Source: Cudoniella acicularis
Lineage: Eukaryota > Ascomycota > Leotiomycetes > Helotiales > Helotiaceae
Reading direction: 5' to 3'
Assembly (NCBI GenBank): GCA_013054445.1
Contig: JAAMPI010001229.1
Location: 1-17,374 of the forward strand
DNA length: 17,374 nt
Part shown: positions 8,673 through 17,368 of the stretch, piece after piece
Position numbering within the stretch: the stretch's first letter is position 1
Layout: each line of letters opens with the position of its first letter
Notes under the pieces: model-generated
What the model was told of the DNA's origin: nothing
Database searches by the model: none
The model's input: the letters and a program-made list of their open reading frames with translations, nothing else
Translations under genes and position numbers: made by a program

Positions 8673-9550
8673 ATGTCATCTGCATCGGGACAAGCTGAAG
8701 CAGCGAGCAACGCGCCAGCTTCAGGCGAAGGTGGGGGAGATGGATCTTTGCCTTCAACTTCAGCAAAAAATAAAGCACCTACAGTCGAGTGAGCTGCAAT
8801 GCCAACTGTCTTCGCTGGAAGCATTGTTAACTTGATGATAGCAAGCCATTCGAGCTCGTGACGCTCAGAACATCGAAGAATGAGTACGATGAATCCTTCG
8901 GAGTCCACCGAGAGTCTGCCTGCCACTACTCACGCGTCCTCGAAACCTTTTTAAAAAAGCAAGCAGCAGGCAATCGGGAGTTAACATATATCATGCGCTA
9001 TTCTGGGGCCGGAAAACGCGAATTGGGATCTCTTCTCCAGTGGCTTTATACCCAGCAAATTGACCGCCATTTGTCATACGTAGACACACCCGACGTGCCT
9101 TATAGTCAACTACCACAGAGAACTATACTAGGGATGGAATCAGATTCCTTATTACTCGCTGATTTGTGGTATATGGCAGACGAGCTCAAGATTCCTTCCC
9201 TTCAGAAGCTCACAATTGGCCATCTTTGGCGAATGGCTAAAAAGTACCGCTTCGTGTCGTCTCATAAGGGTTTTATGGACAAGCTCACCAACTCAGGAAA
9301 ATGGACTGTTCCTCACCCTCTTTCCAAAGCAGTCTCCGAGATTCACGCTTGGCTACTAGTCACTGCAGAGGGCATCCATCGCAAATACAGGTCTGATACG
9401 ATCACAACACTCCCTGTCATGATTTCGACCGAAGTGCTGCTCGCCCTTGCTGCACTCGCTTCAGAAACGAAAAGCAATGATAATGCCGTGGCGGCCCTCG
9501 TGGAGGAATCACGTACAATTTCAAGTGCTGCGAAGAAAAGGAAGGCGTGA
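8673..9550 (+). CDS. BTB/POZ domain protein with KKRKA C-terminus (array gene D)
   Basis: Predicted exons 8673-8788 and 8842-9550, 274 aa. The 53-base intron (GTGAGC...GATAG, branch TTAAC) is in phase 2 and at the same place as in genes A to C. The N-terminus (SASGQAEAASNAPASGEG) aligns with gene B (SLSGQ...GNAPAQGE). The BTB domain starts near residue 40: KPFELVTLRTS, FGVHRESACHYSRVLETFL, GSLLQWLYTQQIDRHLSYVD. The back half has DLWYMADELKIPSLQKLTIG and LWRMAKKYRFVS. The protein ends SSAAKKRKA, so the basic tail is kept at the extreme C-terminus. However, the terminal intron and the LYHVDxxGxF block of genes B and C are missing. The start is the first ATG after the leader intron; if that intron is retained, translation could begin at 8511. 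Confidence 0.83.
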
Positions 9551-10205
9551 ACAAGGAGCGGAGCAATAGTAACTATCATTTGACAAGGCATGAGCTCTCT
9601 CTAGAATTGGGAGCATCTGTTTTGAGAGACAAGAAATCCCGATGTTGGTCCGATACCTTTGAGGAACGATCTTAGGCAACGATAGGGACCAAATCGAATC
9701 AAATCATACAAATAAACCAACGCCTGCAACTCCACTATGTACCATGTAATAACTAATACAATCACAGCCTGCTCAGAATTAATTCGGTCAAGCCCCATCA
9801 ATACATAACTGAATTCGAACAAGGATTTTAGCAAATAACAATAAGTAACGAAGCACGTAAGAAACGACGAATAATCCAAAAAGCAAGTTAGCAAGCAAAT
9901 GTAACAAAACACAGTAAACATTTATAAAGTCATAGCACTTGCTGAAGCACTGAGTAGGTAGGTTGGAACTTGGAGAATGATCACAATCACCATCACAAAC
10001 ATGATACCATCCGTAAAAAGACATCAAGCTTGGGTAATGTGTTTTTTATTTCTCTCTAAGAGAGCAGCAAGAAGGAAACAGAAATTAACGAAACGGGGAA
10101 AGTTAGATTTACAGTCCAGGTCAGGTCCAGTATCAAGTTGCAAATCCAGGATCCAGGTGTGCTTGCTTGCTTTCAGATGAGTAGTGAGAGCGTCTCGTTC
10201 CGCGT

Positions 10206-10432
10206 AGGGGAGGGAAGAGGGAAGAGGAGCAGGGGAGGGGGGTTGGGTAACGGGTTTGAATACGTACCTCAGTACTTCAATTGTTGAAGAAGAGGTGGTG
10301 GTGAAGATGAGGAGCGATATTTGAAGCCTGTGGAGTGGGTTGTGTTTGGTGGTCATACGTACCTGTTTTTTTTTTTCTAGAAGGGGAGGGAAGGGAAGAG
10401 GAGAGGGGGCAGCACTAGGGAGTGGAGGGAGG
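10206..10432 (+). repeat. Two G-rich purine tracts, imperfect direct repeats
   Basis: AGGGGAGGGAAGAGGG starts at 10206 and AGGGGAGGGAAGGGAAGAGG starts at 10382, about 176 bases apart. Each tract has five or more runs of three to six G within about 50 bases, and each is followed downstream by a TACGTACCT. Such tracts could form G-quadruplexes on the plus strand; this is potential only. Confidence 0.6.
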
Positions 10433-10442
10433 TATGTGTGGA

Positions 10443-10460
10443 GTGAGGTACGTACCTCAC
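10443..10460. repeat. 18-base perfect palindrome
   Basis: GTGAGGTACGTACCTCAC equals its own reverse complement. The TACGTACCT half also occurs at 10261 and 10356. It could be a dimer binding site or a relic of a repeat; no function is shown. Confidence 0.75.
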
Positions 10461-10812
10461 AGGAACCAAACGGAAAACAGAACTCAATCCCCCAAAAGCA
10501 TCATTAAGAAAGGTGGAAAAGAAAGAGAAGAGACAGACATGAGTGGCGAGAAGACATGAAGACGAAGAGAGTAGATGCCTAAAGACTCCGAACCCATTCA
10601 GTCCTCAAACAAAATAAAACCCTTCATGCAAAGTCCACCGTCGAATGAATCATGCAAGTCATGCCAGACATGCGAAAGTGTAACAATCTCATAACCCCCC
10701 GCGCCTGAAAATGGCATATTTGCCCACATGTCCCTCCAGAAGAAAGAAAAGCTAACTCTACGGCGGCAATCTGCCAGCCTAGCCTATCTACCTATGCTTC
10801 ATGTATACCTAT

Positions 10813-11694
10813 CTACAACATCTCTTCGTCTTCGCCATTATGCCCACAGGTTGCCACTGTGCTGTGCTGAAAATGCTGAAATGCGCCGTACTGGTTCTCC
10901 ATCGCAATCTGTTGTTGTTGTTGAACAAGTTGCTCCCAGTCGCCACCAACATTGGGAAACTTGTGAATATCTTCCACAGTCTTGTAGACCGGGTCCGTGG
11001 AATGACTGTATGCGTGTCCGCCGACTGCTGTTCCGAAATGAGAGTAAACATCTTTCGATTGTCGTGCCGATTGTTCATATTCGCGCTGTGCCAGTGCTTC
11101 ATATCCCGAGGTCATATATGGTTCAGCCGTTTGCGTATTACCTGACCATCGTCCATCGCCGCCTTGAATAGGTGTTAAAGGTTGGTTGATACTCGCGTCG
11201 CTCATCGTGTCGCTATCCATGCTCTGGTCTCCACCCGTGCGAGACATTCTCTCCTCCATCATCTGCCGCTCATATCGAAGCTTTGCCATGGCTTCCTCCT
11301 GTTGAAGAGAGGTAGAGGGCCAGTTACCAATATCTTGTGCTAAAGCATGTCCGCCATAGTCGGGTGGGCAGATTCGCCAGAGTTCGACAAGTCGCATTTG
11401 TTGTTGGGCATCTGCTGTCTTGAAGAGATCAAGCTGGGATGGGAAGAGGGATGCAACATCTACACCGTGCCTAGAAAGAATTATCTCTGTAGTGAGTTGA
11501 TCTGTCTGGGGGGGTTCGGAAGCGGGTCTTGTTGGCTGTTGGGTGACAACGTGGGCGGAATGGTGGTAATGTTGGGAGATGGAGTATGTGATGGGTTCTG
11601 TGGTTGGTGTAGGCTCCTCTTTCGGAGCAACGTAATTGTTGTGGAGATTGAGGTTGCGAGAGAAGAGAGCTGCTAGCTCGTCATGTGTTGCCAT
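10813..11694 (-). CDS. Uncharacterised fungal protein, 293 aa
   Basis: Single coding exon with first in-frame ATG at 11694 (MATHDELAALFSRNLNLHNN) and TAG at 10813-10815. I recognise no named domain. The N-terminal third is Pro/Thr/Ser-rich. The middle contains a more ordered stretch, HGVDVASLFPSQLDLFKTAD, then QQQMRLVELWRICPPDYGGH, a predicted amphipathic helix followed by a PPDYGG turn. A Glu/Arg/Met-rich helix follows (EEAMAKLRYERQMMEERMSR). The C-terminal part is low in complexity, with VQQQQQIAMENQYGAFQHFQ. There is no signal peptide or membrane segment. The balance of ordered core and Gln-rich tail suggests a nuclear or regulatory protein, but that is a guess. Upstream, a likely leader intron lies at about 11775-11731 (donor GTATGC, branch GCTAAT, acceptor GACAG). 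It is divergent from the proteasome gene. Confidence 0.75.
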   Translation of the reverse strand: MATHDELAALFSRNLNLHNNYVAPKEEPTPTTEPITYSISQHYHHSAHVVTQQPTRPASEPPQTDQLTTEIILSRHGVDVASLFPSQLDLFKTADAQQQMRLVELWRICPPDYGGHALAQDIGNWPSTSLQQEEAMAKLRYERQMMEERMSRTGGDQSMDSDTMSDASINQPLTPIQGGDGRWSGNTQTAEPYMTSGYEALAQREYEQSARQSKDVYSHFGTAVGGHAYSHSTDPVYKTVEDIHKFPNVGGDWEQLVQQQQQIAMENQYGAFQHFQHSTVATCGHNGEDEEML

Positions 11695-12855
11695 GTTGGG
11701 CAAATCCGAAGCAGTTTGCAAAAAGCTGTGCTGTCCATATTAGCTTGCCAAACGTGTCGAGGGAATGCAGCATACCTTGCTGCGAAGTACTTGGAGATGA
11801 TCAAGTGTAGCTTTGCAAAGAGCCAGCTTGCCTGCTGTTTGAAGTAGAAGCCAGGAAAGGGAATGTGAATGTCTGAGAGGAAGGAGAGGCTTGAGTCAGA
11901 CTATGCAAATGCGCAGACAATACTCGAGAGAGCGGAGCAGACTTTGAGGACAAGAGCAGTGCAAATGGGTTGCTTGTTTGCTTTATATTCTTCACTATGC
12001 TATGAGTATGTACTTGAGGTAGGTAGGTACTTGTAAAGCGAGAAACGAAACCGGAGGTCCTGGGGGTCCGTGGAGGCGGAGGTGAATTCCTTGTTGTGGG
12101 TTGGGCCTGGTCGGGTCCTTGGAGGGAGTGAGGAGTGAAGGAACCAAAGAAGAAAACTAGAAGCTGGCTAGAAGCTCAGTAAGGTTATTGTTGTCGTGAT
12201 TCGGCCACAGCTGGTTGCTGAAGTCGCGGTGATTCATGGGTTGGAAGAGAGGAGACAAAGAGGAGGGAGAAAGAGGTTAAATATGGGCGGTGACAAGGAC
12301 GAGGTTCGACCCCTCACCCGATATGCAGGAAGTGGGTTTGAAACACATTTAGCTAGTTAGCGTTGCACCAATGAATTTCGCAACACCAATGAACCCACGA
12401 CACGAAGGGACTTCTGACCCGTTTAGGCCATTAGTACAGGCATTTTTATGGCTCAAGACTCACCGTCTCTTTGAGCACACTTTGCAAAGCAAATAAAAGC
12501 ACTCTTTGCGCACGAGACTTGTCCTTTGCTGCCAATAATATCGTGAACGGCGGCTTGGTACAAAATTGTCTGCATGACCCTGGCAGGTGCAAGGGCAGCA
12601 AGGCACAGTCTTGGCATCTGCCCTCCTTCGGGCGAGAATCATGTGATAGCTATATTAGTCATCCATAATGTGAGGAGAGTTGATGCCTTTAAGCCTCAGT
12701 CCTAAATCAAGCTTTCACGCTAAAATCAAACGCGCGCTTCATCGTGCCTGGAGCTCTGAAAGTGTACGGTGCAACAGAGCTTCAACAATCCTCCCATACG
12801 CAAATACAATCTCCATCTTCGAAGCTCCCACAATTCCCATCAAAATTCAAGCATC
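11695..12855. promoter_or_regulatory. Divergent promoter region between the 293-aa protein gene and the proteasome gene
   Basis: About 1.16 kb without a supportable gene. The left part should be leader and promoter of the minus-strand gene. It includes GAGGTAGGTAGGTACTTG near 12016-12033 and purine-rich DNA around 12240-12280. The right part is the proteasome promoter. Open frames at 12460-12668 on both strands and 12680-12862 are not convincing. No clear TATA box is seen before 12856. Confidence 0.5.
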
Positions 12856-13884
12856 ATGGTAAGCTTCAAAACTCCATTAGTCGCAGTCAAAACTCCCACA
12901 AAACTCTGAAGCTGACCTCCTAAAGACGTCGATAGGTACGGGTTACGATCTCACGAATTCAGTCTTCTCGCCCGATGGCAGAAATTTCCAAGTCGAATAT
13001 GCAGTCAAGGCAGTAGAAAATGGCGGCACTTCGATTGGAATCCGATGTAAAGATGGTGTTGTGCTTGCGGTTGAGAAGGTCATTTCCAGCAAGCTGTTAA
13101 AGCCTGGAGCAAACAAGCGTATTGCTACGGTCGACAGACATATTGGCGCAGTAAGTATCCCAAATGCTGCAATTCAAACCGATTTAGATTGCTGCGATGT
13201 CAAACTGACCGGTTCTAGGTATCATCGGGTCTTGTGCCAGATGGACGACACTTTGTATCCCGTGCACGCGACGAAGCAGCAAGCTGGCGCTCAGTCTACA
13301 AAACTCCCATTACCGTCAAGGATTTAGCTAGCCGAATGGGTGGTTATCTTCAAGCATACACTCTTTACTCATCCGTGCGACCTTTCGGCATCACAGGGAT
13401 TGTTGCAGGCTGGGATTCCGAGCTCGAGTTACCAGTTGATGGACAAGTGGGCAGCGGACCAAAGATTGGTGCAGGTGGAAAGGTTGAGGGCAAGAAATAC
13501 GGTGGACCAGCATTGTACATGATCGAGCCAAGTGGAATGTACTGGGGATACTACGGCGCAGCAACTGGCAAAGGACGACAAACCGCCAAGGCTGAGCTGG
13601 AAAAGCTAGATTTAGCTGCTGGCAATTTAAGTCTGGAGGATGGCGTAAAGGAGGCTGCACGAATTATCTATGTTGCTCATGCCGATAACAAAGATAAGGA
13701 GTTCGAGTTGGAAATGACTTGGATCAGCAACTTAGAGGGCCCAACGAAAGGAAGACATCAAGAAGTCCCCAAGGACATTTTGGAGGAGGCAGAGAAATTA
13801 GCGAAGAAGCACTTGGAGGGTGACGATGATGACGAGGAGACGAAGGATGATGATAAAGCTGAAGGGGACAAGATGGAGGAATAG
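12856..13884 (+). CDS. pre10: 20S proteasome subunit alpha 7 (PSMA3/Pre10 type)
   Basis: Predicted exons 12856-12858, 12926-13150 and 13219-13884, 297 aa. Both introns (67 and 68 bases) are phase 0, with CTGAC branch sites and donors GTAAGC and GTAAGT. The spliced N-terminus, [20 protein letters not shown] followed by [16 protein letters not shown], is the proteasome alpha-subunit signature (tyrosine/serine-rich N-terminal helix gate). Further family segments are [30 protein letters not shown] and [12 protein letters not shown]. The subtype is given by [20 protein letters not shown] and by the acidic and lysine-rich KEKE-like tail from about residue 262 on ([17 protein letters not shown]), typical of alpha 7. 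The subunit sits in the outer ring of the 20S core and is not catalytic. The length is close to yeast Pre10, and human PSMA3 is shorter. The first coding exon contains only the ATG; unspliced reading stops after 17 codons, so splicing is required. Confidence 0.96.
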
Positions 13885-15572
13885 ACATCATAGGTGCGCG
13901 AACACCCTGTATCAACACTTGCCCAAATTTATTGTGCAATCAATCTGGGATCATCAGAGCGAATTGAGAATTACGAATACTTTGCTTTTCATTTACCTCA
14001 AGTTGGGGTTTGTCTCGTGATTTTTGGTAACTGCTGTTTTCACATCACGGAGATTCCCACCCTCTAGTGCACATCTAATTCTGCTCTCTTTCTTCTGCAT
14101 AGTTTAGGGCTGAGAAATGGGAGCATAATACGGGGATTGTAGAGATGGGTCGATGGGGAAGATGAGTGAGATAAGGGTATTATGCTAGGTGATGCTTGAC
14201 ATTGGTCGATTTTCCCGAAAGTCCGCTCCAGGCCTTCCCAAAACAATAGGGTCTGTCAACGACGTACCTTCCTTCCTGGGCGACTTGGGTTTCGACAGAA
14301 AAAGTGAGAGAACCTTTCAAAAAACAACACTAAAATTTCCAGATTCCTTCCACAGTAGCAACAATATCCTGTATTATTACCTATTATGGCGAAGCCTTGC
14401 CGTCGAAGTCTCTCCCGAGGCCCATCACTACAAACCCCTCTCCCCACCCCTTCGTCTTGAATGGGCTTCGCCACGGTGACACGACAACTAACACTATCCA
14501 CCCCACTTCCCAATTACGCTGAATATTACTGAAACCGGAACCAATGTCTTAAGATCGCCTCGATACCTCAAATACCTCGGTGAACCAAGAACCAATATAT
14601 GTACATTTGTCAACCAGCTACCTAAGACCTCGATGTTCACTCCTTAAATATTCCATGAACATCCAGCCTACAGAACTCCTTACGAATTCAATATGTCGCC
14701 GCCAATAACGAAGCGACTAGAGGCTTGTGACCTGGGAATGAATTGCTATCCTTGTGGTTGCCGAGAATATGCCAATAGGTGGTTGGTGACGAGATTGAGG
14801 TTGTGAACCCTTTTTAGAGACAGTAACGAGATGAAGCAAATTGATTTGCTCGAGGAAGAAATCATTACGCTGGATTCCAAGGAATTTGTTTCTGCTTGAC
14901 AAACTTGATGCTTTTCCCATTTGTTCTGTTATGATATTAGGGGAAGGGAAAAGGGGATGGGCCAAATCTCCTCTCTGCCGAGCCCTACGTTGTGCTATTG
15001 GTTTTTTGCATGAAAGGGACTTTATGCATGCTTTTGTTTGCACTGATTTGAATGCTATTTTTGTCTTGATTATTGATATTTTGTTGTCATTTGTTGAAGT
15101 GTTGATGTAATAGAGGCGTATTTTGGGTAGTGATCTAGGGCGTTCTAAGGAATTCCCCAGTTGTCGAAAGTGGTTATAGAGAAGACTTTCCTTCTATCTG
15201 GCTTAGTTTTTGCTGCGATTGTTTTTGAAATGTGTGAAAGTTCCTGAGTCATTGCGTTAAATAATGTCAAGTTGTTGACATTGGAAATCTGCAGGTGAAT
15301 TTCAGTTGGTTTTTAGATCTTATGCACATCCCTTACTACACTTACCAAAAAGTAGGTCTTGAAGCCCAGTAACTTTATGGTGGCCATATTCTTGTGGAGA
15401 CAAGATCCACTTGAATTGTGTATACGTGTAACAAAGGCAAATGTTCTCGGCATGGCTTTAAAAAGGCAGCAATTTTTTCCACCGCCTAGCAAGAAACCTC
15501 TTGCATATACCTTTCTAAGCCTTCAGATGAATTCTATAGATAGATTTCTCTGGTTTGTCACTGCCCTTGTGC

Positions 15573-15580
15573 TATAAAAG
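15573..15580 (+). promoter_or_regulatory. TATA box upstream of the histidine phosphatase gene
   Basis: TATAAAAG, with CT-rich leader-like sequence following. It is 70 bases before the out-of-frame ATG at 15650 and 203 bases before the chosen start at 15783. Confidence 0.5.
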
Positions 15581-15627
15581 TCTTAGACAACGCAGCTCAT
15601 TTGTTTCCTTTACACTTTTTAAAAATC

Positions 15628-15655
15628 AGTCATCCGCATTCCTAATGCGATGACT
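15628..15655. repeat. 12-bp hairpin with 3-base loop in the presumed leader
   Basis: AGTCAT-C-CGCATT (15628-15640) pairs with AATGCGATGACT (15644-15655), leaving one bulged C and a CCT loop. It covers the out-of-frame ATG at 15650 and carries TGACT on both arms. Confidence 0.7.
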
Positions 15656-15782
15656 CGCATCATTACACTCCTATCTATTACCCTTCGCACCTGGGCAATT
15701 CACTCTGTGCGGCCCTCCCTCATTCATTCTCTCGCATGTGGGTCTTTATTGGCTCTTAGTCTTGTGGCCACCTCGAGGCGAG

Positions 15783-17072
15783 ATGTCGCCTCCGACAACC
15801 TCCGAGGATCTTTCATGTCCACACCCACAACAACGCGGTCGTCGTCAATGCTATTCAAAGTTTCAGTGTGCTCTCGCAGACAGGTTCACAGTCTGGAAGC
15901 GCAAAATTAAGGCAACAACAAGCAAGATGTTACCTCACAAGGCCCTATCAAGCACTGAGGTTGACAAAAAGAGAAAGGAGAATATTGGCGACAGCAAAGA
16001 TAGCGGGATCATTGTCAACGACGACTGGTTTGAAAAGAGGCGGAAATTAACAAGTCCTCCAAGTCTATATTTGCGAATTGATATACCAGAACCCCTGAGA
16101 TTACCGCATAAGGGGCTAGGAATGCAACTCGAAAAGATGGAGGATACAGACCTAATAAAGGCTACTCCGAAGACTCCAATTGACACTGCAATCGGGCAAA
16201 CCTTCATCCTCCCCCAATACAAAATTACTCCGGCCATTCCCTTATCAATGTCGGTGCAAAAGCCTAAAGTTACTTTCCACCTCTTGAGGCACGGTCAAGT
16301 ATTCATCCTCTCCTTTATTTTGCCGACAATGCTAACCATTTCTCAAGGCAACACATAATATCCGAGGTCTGCCAGAAGGAAAACAAAAGAGAATACACGA
16401 CCCTCCTTTAACCTCACGCGGCATGTTCCAATGCACCAAGTTCCGAAACCAGTTCCCCCATATGTCTTCTGTCAAGCTGGTCTTATGCTCGCCTCTCCAA
16501 CGAACACTACAAACGGCTATGAAGTCATTTAAACCACTAGTTGCCGATGGGCTTTTAATTCTCCCATGGAACTCATTACGAGAATGGGGAAATATTCCAT
16601 GCAATACCGGGACGCCTTTTCAAACCTTAAAGGAGAAATTCAGGGAGTTCCCATTCGACTTAACCCTTATGAAAGATGCACACTGGGAGATGAATAAAGA
16701 GACGTCTCATTGCACTCAGGTGCGAGAAGCGCATGTTAATCACGTCCTTAATGAGTTGCAATGGCTACAACATTGCATTATTGAAGGTGGTCACTGGAAT
16801 GGGCTGCGTTTCCCTAAGGCGGGGGGACCAGCACCTATACATATTGTTCTCGTCACACATTGGGGGTTCTTGCAGAATCTGGTTGGGCTGCCAAGTTAGT
16901 TTCTCTTCTTTCAATTGTCCTCCTCTCTCTCGCTCTGATTTCGTCTTGACTTGGTAGAGGCTAATAGAATGAACAACAAACAGGTCAAGAATTCCACAAC
17001 AACGAATGTCGTTCCTACACATTCCCCACAGCAGACGGGATCAAAGCAGGAGAGCCAACCGGATGTCCTTGA
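15783..17072 (+). CDS. Histidine phosphatase superfamily protein (phosphoglycerate mutase-like, PMU type), apparent 3' frameshift
   Basis: Predicted exons 15783-16298, 16348-16894 and 16984-17072, 383 aa. Introns are 49 bases (GTATTC, branch GCTAACC) and 89 bases (GTTAGT, branch GCTAAT). The catalytic domain starts near Met156: VTFHLLRHGQ, with the phosphate-accepting His170 of the RHG motif, continuing ATHNIRG over the splice. Then LTSRG, VLCSPLQRTLQTA (second Arg), LREWGNIPCNTG (acid Glu251) and VLVTHWGFL (second His343) follow. All four catalytic residues are present, so it may be an active phosphatase; the substrate is unknown. THWGF is unusual, as THGGF is common. The first about 155 residues are a Lys-rich extension with no family I know, so the start is uncertain; Met 16248 would give the bare domain. 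After NNECRSYTFPTADG the frame stops at 17070-17072, while a coding-like frame continues to 17368. Confidence 0.72.
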
Positions 17073-17368
17073 TCGAAACGTCCGAGAGCCTGTCCAGACT
17101 CTCCAAACTGGACGAAATCCCCGAAACTCCCACCATCAATGCACCTGTGCCGGACGCTCCTTTCTCCTCCTCCCTTCTCATCCCAACTATCGTGATCACG
17201 GCACCAGACGATAGCGAAGTGCCGCTAAATGCGGGGACGAAGAAGGTGAGGAATATTGAGACGGATAGGTTGGGGGAGCATGATTATCCGATGACGCACG
17301 AGGTGCCGAGGAGTTATGGGAAGAAGTATGGGCCGGAGGGCGAGGTGGGGGTGAGGGTGAGGGGTTAG
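17060..17368 (+). other. Displaced C-terminal tail of the histidine phosphatase gene (other frame)
   Basis: From about 17060 a frame shifted by one base stays open to TAG at 17366-17368. It encodes an ordered-looking tail that includes SLIETSESLSRLSK and LGEHDYPMTHEVPRSYGKKY. A tail of the form Leu-x-Glu-Thr-x-Glu-Ser after the Arg-Ser-Tyr-Thr-Phe block is what I would expect downstream in this family. No GT donor with a fungal consensus lies between 16984 and 17070 to join it by splicing. A one-base deletion near CCAACCGG (17055-17062) is the simplest explanation, either a real mutation or a sequence error. Confidence 0.5.

Larger units (their letters stand above)
9551..10812. other. Intergenic region with G-rich tracts and palindromes (convergent 3' ends)
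   Basis: Gene D and the next gene converge here, so both 3' flanks fall in this 1.26 kb. Open frames on the minus strand at 9601-10027 and 10024-10356 are low-complexity and unconvincing. Notable DNA: G-rich tracts at 10206-10247 and 10383-10432, three copies of TACGTACCT (10261, 10356, 10449), an 11-base T run at 10366-10376, and an 18-base perfect palindrome at 10443-10460. Confidence 0.6.
13885..15782. other. Long non-coding spacer, proteasome 3' flank to the phosphatase promoter
   Basis: About 1.9 kb with no gene I can support. Several open frames of 60 to 110 codons occur (14189-14479 plus, 14256-14513 minus, 14717-15043 minus, 14841-15110 plus), but they overlap on both strands and have no family signature. 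A 37-codon Cys-containing ORF at 14693-14806 is noted only. Near the right end are a TATA box (15573-15580) and a hairpin (15628-15655). Confidence 0.55.

Noticed and set aside
9601..10356. Minus-strand open frames of 79 to 110 codons
   Set aside because: Composition is Tyr/Cys/Phe/Leu-rich low complexity from AT-rich DNA, frames overlap, and there is no family signature.
10809..11676. Plus-strand and overlapping frames across the 293-aa gene
   Set aside because: They are shadows of the longer minus-strand frame, which has the better start and composition.
12290..12330. tRNA-like B-box and T-arm (GAGG TTCGACC CCTC)
   Set aside because: The T-loop pattern fits, but there is no matching acceptor stem, A box or anticodon arm at the right distances upstream.
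12527..12535. TTTGCTGCC as a proteasome-associated control element (yeast PACE is GGTGGCAAA)
   Set aside because: It has one mismatch on the reverse strand, lies over 300 bases from the start, and this element is not established for filamentous fungi.
14693..14806. 37-codon ORF with CDLGMNCYPCGC
   Set aside because: Four cysteines and an ATG are suggestive of a small secreted or metal-binding peptide, but there is no signal peptide and no promoter signal.
14717..15110. Overlapping open frames on both strands
   Set aside because: Neither shows domain motifs or splice structure; they seem to be chance frames in a spacer.
15650..15910. 86-codon ORF with a hydrophobic stretch as a separate secreted protein gene
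   Set aside because: It overlaps the phosphatase start in another frame, lacks a clear signal-peptide layout, and its ATG lies in a hairpin; more likely a leader ORF.
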